From positions 1 through 9,270 of the forward strand of contig CANRVM010000042.1 in NCBI GenBank assembly GCA_947643295.1: a DNA stretch of 9,270 bases, in the 5' to 3' direction. The position numbers and the translations under genes are program-made. This document shows, one piece after another, positions 1 through 6,246 of this stretch; the first letter of the stretch is position 1; the number at the start of each line of letters is the position of its first letter. The DNA is from an uncultured Mycoplasmatota bacterium. GTDB taxonomy: Bacteria; Bacillota_I; Bacilli_A; RF39; UBA660. Under the pieces are notes generated by a model, which did no database searches, had not been told where the DNA came from, and saw only the letters and a list, made by a program, of their open reading frames with translations.

Positions 1-1
1 A

Positions 2-1336
2 GGAGGACTTGGAGAAATTATCGAGTATATTAAAAATTTTAAAATTACGGAGGAGGATATCGATTATTTAAGAAGACAAGGATGTTTCAGTGAAGATTTT
101 CTAGCTTATTTAAAGGATTTAAAGTTTACAGGTGATATCTATGCGATGCCAGATGGAACTGCCGCTTTTCCAAATGAACCAATTATTACGGTACGTGCTA
201 AAATGATAGAGGCACAGATTATTGAAACAGCTCTACTTGCCAACTTCAATCATGGAAGCTTAGTAACTACGAAAACGAAAAGAATCACAAATGAAGCAGG
301 AGAGATTCCTGTATGGGAGTTTGGGGCAAGACGTGCTAGAGGAGAAGATTCTGCGATTGAAGCTAGTCGTCACGCTTACATTGGTGGTGCTTATGGAACT
401 AGTAACATTTATGCAGGAAGAAAATACGGATTACCAATTTTTGGAACGATGGCTCATTCTTTTATTGAAAAATTTGATTCGGAATATGAAGCATTTAAAG
501 CTTATGCACAAAGCTTCCCAGAAAACAGTGTATTCTTAGTAGATACTTATGATGTTTTGCGAAGTGGTATACCAAATGCGATTCGAGTAAGTAAAGAAAT
601 ACTAGAGCCAAAAGGACAAAGGTTAAAGGGAATTCGAATTGATTCAGGAGATTTAGTTTATTTAACAAAAGCAGCAAAACAGATGCTAGTGGAAGCTGGC
701 TATTCCGATGTGAAAATCTGTGTATCAAATGGACTGGATGAATATGCTATTTCAAATTTAATCAAACAGGGAGCTGTTATTGATTCGATTGGACTTGGAG
801 ATAATATTACAGCAAGTAAAGAAAGAGTAAATGGTGTTTATAAGCTAGTTGCTATTGAAAAAGATGGCGAAATTATTCCGAAAATAAAGGTAAGTGAGGA
901 TGCCGTTAAAACCATTAATCCAGGAGTAAAAAAAGTATATCGTTTTTATGACTTTGATAGTGGAGAAGTATTAGGAGATGTTATTGCAAGAAATACCGAA
1001 AAAATACCGAAGGATCAATATACCCTTGTATCTGATCAAAATCCATGGAAGAAAACAACAATCACAGATTACCGAGTAAGAGAATTACAAGTACCAATTT
1101 TCTTAAATGGAGAATTTGTTTATCAAGAACCAACCTTAGAAGAAAAAAAGACTTATTGTCAAAAAGAATTTGAAACCTTAACAGATCGTATTATCGATAT
1201 TGAAAATCCACATACTTATTATGTTGATTTATCAGAAGAGGAAAGAGCTTTAAAAGAATATATGTTATACGATGTGATGAAAAAATCAGCTGCTACTGCT
1301 ATTGAAAATTCAGGATATCAAAAAATAAAAAAGTAG
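2..1336 (+). CDS. pncB: Nicotinate phosphoribosyltransferase, 5'-partial
   Basis: This enzyme joins nicotinate and PRPP, with ATP hydrolysis, to make NaMN, the entry step of NAD salvage (Preiss-Handler pathway) in the cytoplasm. The frame is open from base 2, well before the first internal ATG at 146, so the true start lies outside the window. 444 codons are present against about 490 for full-length Bacillus-type PncB, so roughly 45 N-terminal residues are missing. Family motifs are plain: MPDGTAAFPNEP (146-181), the EFGARRARG block with the following SRHAYIGGAYGTSN (about 317-408), the GIRIDSGDL strand (about 630-656) and SNGLDEY with IGLGDNI further on. It ends in TAG, 98 bp before nadE. 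It heads the visible NAD cluster, so the main operon promoter, and any NrtR operator there, probably lie upstream of the window. I see no frameshift or lost motif in the visible part. Confidence 0.96.
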   Translation, partial: GGLGEIIEYIKNFKITEEDIDYLRRQGCFSEDFLAYLKDLKFTGDIYAMPDGTAAFPNEPIITVRAKMIEAQIIETALLANFNHGSLVTTKTKRITNEAGEIPVWEFGARRARGEDSAIEASRHAYIGGAYGTSNIYAGRKYGLPIFGTMAHSFIEKFDSEYEAFKAYAQSFPENSVFLVDTYDVLRSGIPNAIRVSKEILEPKGQRLKGIRIDSGDLVYLTKAAKQMLVEAGYSDVKICVSNGLDEYAISNLIKQGAVIDSIGLGDNITASKERVNGVYKLVAIEKDGEIIPKIKVSEDAVKTINPGVKKVYRFYDFDSGEVLGDVIARNTEKIPKDQYTLVSDQNPWKKTTITDYRVRELQVPIFLNGEFVYQEPTLEEKKTYCQKEFETLTDRIIDIENPHTYYVDLSEEERALKEYMLYDVMKKSAATAIENSGYQKIKK

Positions 1337-1365
1337 TCAAAAATAAAAATAAGAAATAAGTAAAA

Positions 1366-1412
1366 GAAGTAGAGTTGGGGTATACTAAAAATAATTCCCT
1401 TTTCTCTACTTC
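1366..1412. repeat. Long-loop inverted repeat in the pncB-nadE gap
   Basis: A perfect 9-bp inverted repeat, GAAGTAGAG at 1366-1374 and CTCTACTTC at 1404-1412, encloses a 29-nt loop. The loop contains GGGG (1377-1380) and CCC (1397-1399), which could extend the structure inward past an asymmetric bulge. It also contains TATACT (1381-1386), which resembles a -10 box, but I see no convincing -35 for it. No T-run follows on the + strand, so it is not a standard intrinsic terminator. It may be an mRNA stem protecting or tuning the nadE leader, or a protein-binding dyad. The nadE ribosome binding site starts about 10 nt downstream. Confidence 0.5.
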
Positions 1413-1434
1413 ATATTAAAAAAGGAGAAGTTAT

Positions 1435-2193
1435 ATGAAAGATTTTGATGCAAAAAAAGAAACCAATAAGGTAATTGAATTTATTAAAAAATATTATAAA
1501 GAAAATCATTTAGGTGGTGCTATATTAGGAATCAGTGGAGGAAAGGATTCTGCCATTGTTGCCGCTTTAATGACAAAAGCGTTAGGATGTGAAAATGTAA
1601 TAGGAGTAACATTGCCATGTCATTCTAAAAAAGAAGACAGAAATGATGCTAAATTAGTTAGCGATTTTTATGGATTTGAACTATTAAATTTTAATCTTAC
1701 GGGAGTTTTCGAACAGTTTAAGGAAGAAGTAAGACATTTGGGGGAATTCACAGAAGAAGAAGTAAAAAATAGTGATATTAATCTAAAGCCAAGACTTAGA
1801 ATGGCAACTGTTTACTATTTAGCAGCTCTATATAGTGCTTTAAAGAAAAAAACGTATTTAGTGGCAGGAACTTCTAATAAATGTGAACTTTTTGTAGGAT
1901 ACTTTACGAAGGGAGGAGACTCTGTTCATGATATTTCACCAATCGCAGATTTTACAGTCGAAGAAGTAATAAAAATTGGTGAATACTTAAATGTTCCAGA
2001 ACAAGTTCTATATAAAAAACCAAGTGATGGTTTATCAAACCAAACCGATGAAGAAAAGTTAGGAGTCAGTTACAAGGACATCACAACCTATATGGAAGAT
2101 AAAACAAAAGTAAATAAAGAAGTAGCTGAAAGAATAGAAAAATTACACAAAAATAGTTTACATAAATTTCATATTCCAATTTATGAAAGATAG
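1435..2193 (+). CDS. nadE: NH3-dependent NAD+ synthetase
   Basis: NadE converts nicotinate adenine dinucleotide (NaAD) to NAD, using ATP and ammonia, the last step of NAD synthesis. The 252-aa protein is a single synthetase domain with no N-terminal glutaminase domain, so it should take free ammonia. The N-type ATP pyrophosphatase P-loop SGGKDS is at residues 34-39. Further family blocks are LKPRLRMATVYYLAAL, VAGTSNKCELFVGYFTKGGD with the following ISPIADF, and KKPSDGL. The family loop usually read as KYGDGG appears here as KGGDSVHD, a small variation. The ATG at 1435 has AGGAG at 1423-1427 with a 7-nt spacer. The TAG stop abuts the nadD region directly, so the two genes are almost certainly co-transcribed and probably translationally coupled. 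Confidence 0.96.
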   Translation: MKDFDAKKETNKVIEFIKKYYKENHLGGAILGISGGKDSAIVAALMTKALGCENVIGVTLPCHSKKEDRNDAKLVSDFYGFELLNFNLTGVFEQFKEEVRHLGEFTEEEVKNSDINLKPRLRMATVYYLAALYSALKKKTYLVAGTSNKCELFVGYFTKGGDSVHDISPIADFTVEEVIKIGEYLNVPEQVLYKKPSDGLSNQTDEEKLGVSYKDITTYMEDKTKVNKEVAERIEKLHKNSLHKFHIPIYER

Positions 2194-2197
2194 GTGA
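2192..2197 (+). promoter_or_regulatory. RBS that supports a TTG start for nadD
   Basis: AGGTGA matches the 3' half of the consensus AGGAGGTGA and overlaps the nadE stop codon. It lies 5 nt before TTG 2203. It cannot serve the GTG at 2194, which lies inside it. It therefore favours TTG 2203 as the nadD start. Confidence 0.6.
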
Positions 2198-2202
2198 TTG
2201 AA

Positions 2203-2778
2203 TTGAAGATAGGTATCTTTGGAGGAAGTTTTAATCCTCCTCATAATATGCATAAAAAAATAGGATTAGAATTAATCGAAAAAGGATATCTGGATAAGGT
2301 AATTTATGTTCCAACAGGAGATAAGTATCAGAAAAAAGAATTAATTGATGCAACAAAAAGGTATGATATGATTAAACTTATGGTAGAAGATAGTGAGAAT
2401 TTATCCGTATCCGATTATGAAATAAAAAATAAATTAACCTATACTTATCAAACGTTATCTTATTTTAACAATTTGTATCCAAAAGATGAAATATATTTTA
2501 TCTGTGGAAGTGACAATTTATTAGAATTTGATACTTGGAATAATTGTCATTATATTTTAGATAAATATAAAATACTAGTGATTCAGCGAGGAGAAGAGCG
2601 ACAAGGAGAAATGGTAGATAAGTATCCAAATGTAATAGAGGCGGATATTACAATGTCTAACTTATCTTCTACTAAGATTAGAAATTTAATAAAGGAAAAC
2701 AAATATGAGAAGTTAGGTACCAAATTAGAGCTATCTGTGATAGAATATATCAAAAAGGAAAATCTATACAGGAAGTGA
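2203..2778 (+). CDS. nadD: Nicotinate-nucleotide adenylyltransferase
   Basis: NadD transfers AMP from ATP to NaMN, giving NaAD, the substrate of NadE. I choose TTG 2203 (191 aa): the product then starts MKIGIFGGSFNPPH, as NadD proteins normally do, and AGGTGA sits 5 nt upstream. The alternative GTG 2194 would add three residues (MIE, before a Leu in place of the initiator Met) with no good ribosome binding site. Seen motifs are GGSFNPPH near the N-terminus, CGSDNLLEFDTW in the middle (the family's G[AS]D...W region) and LSSTKIRNLI near the C-terminus, the characteristic SSTxIR signature. One oddity is that the nucleotidyltransferase HxGH motif reads HNMH at residues 14-17, with Met for the near-invariant Gly; both His are kept. 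The stop overlaps the ribosome binding site of the next gene. Confidence 0.92.
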   Translation: MKIGIFGGSFNPPHNMHKKIGLELIEKGYLDKVIYVPTGDKYQKKELIDATKRYDMIKLMVEDSENLSVSDYEIKNKLTYTYQTLSYFNNLYPKDEIYFICGSDNLLEFDTWNNCHYILDKYKILVIQRGEERQGEMVDKYPNVIEADITMSNLSSTKIRNLIKENKYEKLGTKLELSVIEYIKKENLYRK

Positions 2779-2782
2779 TTTT

Positions 2783-3370
2783 ATGGATACTGGAATAAAA
2801 GATATTGAGATTAATCCAGATTGGTTTTATCATAGATTGAAGGAAGAAGATTTCGATAAAGTTATTTTAAGTGGTGGATTGTATTCAAAAAGAAAACTCG
2901 GAAGGAAGGAAAATAAGAATCTTTCTTTAAATGGTAAGGATTTTATTTCCTTATCGAAACGAATTGCTATCAAAGAGGGTACCAGTACTTCTGATTATTC
3001 CTATTCCTATTACATTGATTGGCATTTTGGATACGTTATCGAGGGAGTAGATGCGATTAAGACTAGGTATATAAAATCCTATCAATCATTTCATACCTTC
3101 TTAAAGAATTTACCCGTTAATCGGCGATATTCTCTTTTTTACGATGAATATCAAGTAAGAAATGAAATTTCTCTAGACAAAATAAAAGGTATAAAGATTC
3201 CTGATTTAAAAAGTTACTTTGTAGACTTAGAATATAGTGAAATGGTGCTAGAAAGTTTATTAGAAAAGATGGATTTGGTAGGTAGAGCTTTCCCATTTAT
3301 TGATGTAGAAGAGGGAAAATTAATTGAGAAAGAAAAAATAAAAGAATATATAAAAAAAGGTAACGGATAA
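2783..3370 (+). CDS. Unrecognised 195-aa protein, possible ADP-ribosyltransferase-like fold
   Basis: I do not recognise this gene by name. The ATG at 2783 follows AGGAAGTGA (2770-2778), which overlaps the nadD stop, so it is translated within the NAD operon. The protein is soluble, with no signal peptide or membrane segment. Its layout resembles ADP-ribosyltransferase folds: WFYHRL with His17, then a helix leading to ILSGGLYS (28-35), a strand FISLSKR (54-60), a strand FGYVIEG, and a late block DEYQVRNEISLDKIKGIKIP (121-140) with Glu122 or Glu128 as a possible catalytic acid. This H / S-T-S-like / E order is what such enzymes (for example the DarT, KptA and toxin families) show, but I have no alignment, so this is inference. 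A KEKIKEYIKKG-type charged helix ends the protein. Alternatives are a family-specific NAD-operon accessory protein or an unrelated fold. Confidence 0.9.
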   Translation: MDTGIKDIEINPDWFYHRLKEEDFDKVILSGGLYSKRKLGRKENKNLSLNGKDFISLSKRIAIKEGTSTSDYSYSYYIDWHFGYVIEGVDAIKTRYIKSYQSFHTFLKNLPVNRRYSLFYDEYQVRNEISLDKIKGIKIPDLKSYFVDLEYSEMVLESLLEKMDLVGRAFPFIDVEEGKLIEKEKIKEYIKKGNG

Positions 3371-3399
3371 AAAGAATAGACATATGGAGGAGTATTTGT

Positions 3400-4200
3400 A
3401 TGATATGGATAAAGGATGAAAGTAAGAAAAAACTAAAAAATATCACTCTTGATAATTATTATGTAGTAGCGGATTTTGACCGAATTTTATCTACTAGAAA
3501 TAGTAAAACAACCTTTTCTTTATTTGGAGAGAGTGGATTCTACGGAGAAGAGTATAGTAAAGAAAGAAGAAAACTATATGAGCATTATAGACCTTTAGAG
3601 TTAGATACAAAGATACCAGATTCCTTAAAATATGAAATAATGGAAGAGTGGCAGAGGAAAAGCTATCAACTAATGCTAAAATATAGAGTAAGAGAAAGCG
3701 ATATTAAAAAAATTCTTTCTACAACGGATTTATTAGAATTAAGAGATGGTGCTATTGAATTTATTGATAGATTAAATGAAAATAATATCCCTTTGATAAT
3801 TAATTCTGCAGGTTGTGGTAATTTCATTATAGAATTATTGAAATTAAATAATTGTTGTTCTGATAATATTTATCTTCATAGTAATTTATTTACTTTTAGG
3901 GAGGATATTATGATAGATAGTATAGAGAAAATCGTACATAGTATGAGTAAATATGATATCAATCTTCCAACCGATTTTTTTAATAGATTGCTAGATAAAA
4001 AATACAGTATTGTAATAGGGGACCAATTAACGGACTTAGAAATGGCTAAGAACTTACCTAAGAAAGAAATAATTTCCTTTGGCTTTTTGGAAGAAAAGGT
4101 AGAAGAATTAGAACCTTTCTTTCAAAGAGATTATGGTGTTATTTTAAAGGAGATGGAAGATTTTACTCCCATTCATAAAGTTTTAAGATTAAAAAAATAA
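3400..4200 (+). CDS. HAD-superfamily 5'-nucleotidase, cN-III/UMPH-1-like
   Basis: The 266-aa protein reads as a HAD phosphohydrolase closest to cytosolic 5'-nucleotidase III (pyrimidine 5'-nucleotidase, UMPH-1). Motif I is DFDRILS (Asp25 nucleophile, Asp27 general acid), where cN-III proteins have DFDxTLS, so Ile replaces the usual Thr. The helical cap follows, then LRDGAIEFIDRL and IPLIINSAGCG (motif II Ser136), very like the LREG...FSAG region of cN-III. NIYLHSNLFTF is the cN-III post-motif strand, and IGDQLTDLEMA supplies motif IV (Asp208, Asp212). The start at ATG 3400 has GGAGGAG (3386-3392) with a 7-nt spacer. It would release inorganic phosphate from a nucleoside monophosphate. Human cN-III and related enzymes are reported to act on NaMN and NMN, so a role in trimming pyridine mononucleotides is a reasonable inference here. 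Confidence 0.85.
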   Translation: MIWIKDESKKKLKNITLDNYYVVADFDRILSTRNSKTTFSLFGESGFYGEEYSKERRKLYEHYRPLELDTKIPDSLKYEIMEEWQRKSYQLMLKYRVRESDIKKILSTTDLLELRDGAIEFIDRLNENNIPLIINSAGCGNFIIELLKLNNCCSDNIYLHSNLFTFREDIMIDSIEKIVHSMSKYDINLPTDFFNRLLDKKYSIVIGDQLTDLEMAKNLPKKEIISFGFLEEKVEELEPFFQRDYGVILKEMEDFTPIHKVLRLKK

Positions 4201-4201
4201 G

Positions 4202-4206
4202 AGGAG
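4202..4206 (+). promoter_or_regulatory. RBS that sets the pncC start
   Basis: AGGAG lies 8 nt before ATG 4215 and only 2 nt before the GTG at 4209. The spacing argues for ATG 4215. Confidence 0.7.
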
Positions 4207-4214
4207 AGGTGTGT

Positions 4215-4679
4215 ATGAGGAAAATAGTAGAAAAATTAATTAAGCAAAATAAAACCATCGCAACGATGGAGTCTTGCACTGGGGGAGGAGTTTCTAATGC
4301 CATTACCAATATAGAAGGTGCTAGTAGTGTGTTAAAATTTAGTGCAGTAACGTATTCGAATGAATTTAAAATAAAAATGGGTGTTTCTTCTGAACTTATT
4401 GATAAATATAGTGTTTACTCAGAAGAGGTAGCAAAAGAAATGAGCAAAAATATTAGCCTCTTTACTTCTAGTCATTATGGAATAGGAATCACTGGTAAAT
4501 TAAATAGGGTAGATATAAATAATTTATATGGAGAAGATAATATGGTATTTATTAGTATCTATGATAGAGAATCTAATACATTTTATGATGATAAAATAAA
4601 AGCTTTAAAAACATCTAGAAAGGATAATAAAGAATTAGTTATCGAAAAAATCGTAGATATGCTAAATTCTATTTTATAG
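4215..4679 (+). CDS. pncC: Nicotinamide-nucleotide amidase, stand-alone CinA C-terminal domain
   Basis: PncC hydrolyses NMN to NaMN and ammonia, recycling the NMN released by NAD-dependent DNA ligase and feeding NadD. The 154-aa protein is the CinA C-terminal domain alone, without the N-terminal MoaB-like domain. ESCTGG (residues 19-24) and the block from GASSVLKF to SAVTYSNEFK (35-52) are the family core. The Ser20 nucleophile and Tyr47/Lys52 of the YSNxxK motif are kept. The usual ITGIAGPGG loop is not: here ITGKLN (92-97) runs directly into a shorter loop ending at YGED. This loop lines the active site in the family, so specificity or activity could differ. ATG 4215 is preferred over GTG 4209 because of the upstream AGGAG. 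The gap to the preceding nucleotidase gene is 14 bp. Confidence 0.88.
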   Translation: MRKIVEKLIKQNKTIATMESCTGGGVSNAITNIEGASSVLKFSAVTYSNEFKIKMGVSSELIDKYSVYSEEVAKEMSKNISLFTSSHYGIGITGKLNRVDINNLYGEDNMVFISIYDRESNTFYDDKIKALKTSRKDNKELVIEKIVDMLNSIL

Positions 4680-4686
4680 GAATTAA

Positions 4687-6207
4687 ATGAAACAAGTACA
4701 GGCGATTAATAGAATTTTGGAAAAATATCCTTACTTAAATAAAAGAAGTATTGGTTTTCCAAGTGTTGGAAAAAGAAAAGATAATAAGCATTTTAGTAGT
4801 GTAGTAGATGATGTAAAAGATGGATTTTCTCTTTATAATGATATGATGAATCATTATTATAATCCTATGAGTGATTTAAACTTTACAAGTGGTAATCCTC
4901 TTTCTTATAAGATATTTCCTCCTACTAAAAAGGCTTTAAAAAAAGCAATTTTAAAAGAAAACTTATATTCATACCCTTATTCAGAAGGAGATAATCAAGT
5001 AAGATTAGAGTTGTTAAAATATATTGAACAGGAAGGTATTTATAATAATAATCCCTATGAATATGATGATGTTGATGAAAAAGGTTTATCTATCCACAAT
5101 TTAACATTTACTGTTTCAACCTCTCATGCTTTTGATTTGATTTTAGATATTATTGCAAGAGAAAATGATGTTATTTTAATGACTGGTCCCAATTATGGAT
5201 TATTCAGTTTTAAACCAGAGAGAAAAAATATCAATGTAAAAATTATCAACTTAGATAAGGAAGATAATTATTTAGTAAATCCAGATAAGTTAGATAAGAG
5301 AATAAAACAGATAAATAATCGATTAAAAAGGGAATATAAAGATAGTAACTATATTCCTAAAGTAGTGGCTTTTGTAAATGGTAATCCTTGTAATCCAACA
5401 GGTAAAGTAATGGGAAAAAGAGAATTCTCTATTTTACAAGGGATTGGCGAGGTATGTATTTCGCATGATTTATTTATCATTGATGATTTGATATATCGGG
5501 ATATTACTTATGATAGGGAAAATATAGCTTTACCTATGGCATCCATAGAAGGATTCTTTAAAAATACAATTTCTTTGTTTGGTCTTTCTAAGTCTTATGG
5601 ATTAGCAAGTCTAAGAGCAGGCTTCGTTGTTGCAGATGAAGTTATTATTAGAGAAGTTATTAATCGAATATTTCAACAAATGGATGCTGTTCCTTCTATT
5701 ATAGGGGATGCTTTAAAAGGAGCTTTTAATGTAAGCAAGAATCATAATAAAGAATATGAAAACTATTTTAAAAAATTAAATAATGAATACATCTATCGAT
5801 ATAGTTTATTAAAATCCTTTGTAATGGGAATGGAACAAGTAGAAGAAAAATATAGGAAAAGAATTATAAAGGATATACAAAAATATAATAAAAGAGCTCT
5901 TAAAATAGTGGAACATGGTATTGATGGTATTAATATGATAAAATGGTTAGAACCAGAAGCAGGTTTCTTTATCATACTTGATTTTACTTCTTTAAAATAT
6001 AAGAAATACGATAATATTATAATTCATACCGAAGAAGATTTATTAAGAATTATCTATAAAAATATACAAGTAAGGTTTTTAATTGGAAAGTCGATAGCGT
6101 GGCCAAATAAAGATCAACTAATTGGTAGATTCACTTATGCAAAAAAAGAGGAAGAAATTATTCATGCATTTTATTTGTTAAATGAAATAATTAGCAAATT
6201 AAAGTAA
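4687..6207 (+). CDS. Class I/II PLP-dependent aminotransferase, substrate unknown
   Basis: This 506-aa protein is a fold-type-I PLP enzyme. Visible hallmarks are LYSYPYSEGDNQVRLELL (cofactor/substrate region), TSHAFDLILD, GPNYG, the NPCNPTG turn (Asn236), DDLIYRD with Asp267 and Tyr270 (pyridine N and O3' contacts), SKSYGLASLRAG with Lys302 as the Schiff-base lysine and Arg310 for the PLP phosphate, and GRFTY near the C-terminus carrying the likely carboxylate-binding Arg. Typical class I/II enzymes have about 390-430 residues. The extra length lies in an N-terminal extension of about 60 residues and in a charged helical insert after the PLP lysine. The start ATG 4687 has AGGA at 4678-4681 overlapping the pncC stop. 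The substrate cannot be read from the sequence. Its place between pncC and nrtR suggests a link to NAD or aspartate metabolism, but that is inference. Confidence 0.9.
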   Translation: MKQVQAINRILEKYPYLNKRSIGFPSVGKRKDNKHFSSVVDDVKDGFSLYNDMMNHYYNPMSDLNFTSGNPLSYKIFPPTKKALKKAILKENLYSYPYSEGDNQVRLELLKYIEQEGIYNNNPYEYDDVDEKGLSIHNLTFTVSTSHAFDLILDIIARENDVILMTGPNYGLFSFKPERKNINVKIINLDKEDNYLVNPDKLDKRIKQINNRLKREYKDSNYIPKVVAFVNGNPCNPTGKVMGKREFSILQGIGEVCISHDLFIIDDLIYRDITYDRENIALPMASIEGFFKNTISLFGLSKSYGLASLRAGFVVADEVIIREVINRIFQQMDAVPSIIGDALKGAFNVSKNHNKEYENYFKKLNNEYIYRYSLLKSFVMGMEQVEEKYRKRIIKDIQKYNKRALKIVEHGIDGINMIKWLEPEAGFFIILDFTSLKYKKYDNIIIHTEEDLLRIIYKNIQVRFLIGKSIAWPNKDQLIGRFTYAKKEEEIIHAFYLLNEIISKLK

Positions 6208-6208
6208 A

Positions 6209-6230
6209 TCTATGTTATAATCAAGATAGA
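6209..6230. promoter_or_regulatory. Extended -10 promoter with small dyad, upstream of nrtR
   Basis: TGTTATAAT (6213-6221) is a perfect extended -10 element (TGnTATAAT). The best -35 candidate, TTAGCA at 6191-6196, is 19 bp away and weak, which an extended -10 tolerates. A short inverted repeat, TCTAT (6209-6213) and ATAGA (6226-6230) with a 12-nt spacer, straddles the -10. It could be an operator, but its half-sites are only 5 bp. This promoter would drive nrtR and nadK separately from the upstream genes. Confidence 0.6.
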
Positions 6231-6246
6231 AATAAGAGGTGTTAAT

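Noticed and set aside
291..539. 82-aa + strand open frame inside pncB
   Set aside because: It lies fully within conserved pncB motifs in another frame and has no ribosome binding site.
495..728. Minus-strand open frames, also at 5793-5975, 8168-8380 and 8576-8761
   Set aside because: Each is antisense to a well-supported gene, is short, and shows no recognisable protein features; they are shadows of AT-rich coding sequence.
1366..1412. pncB-nadE inverted repeat as an intrinsic terminator of pncB
   Set aside because: No T-run follows the second arm on the + strand and the loop of 29 nt is too long. On the - strand only four T follow, and no - strand gene ends here.
2194..2202. GTG 2194 as the nadD start
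   Set aside because: It sits inside the AGGTGA ribosome binding site and adds residues not usual before the MKIGIFGGSF start; TTG 2203 has better spacing. GTG cannot be fully excluded.
4209..4214. GTG 4209 as the pncC start
   Set aside because: The AGGAG would be only 2 nt away, whereas ATG 4215 has a normal 8-nt spacer.
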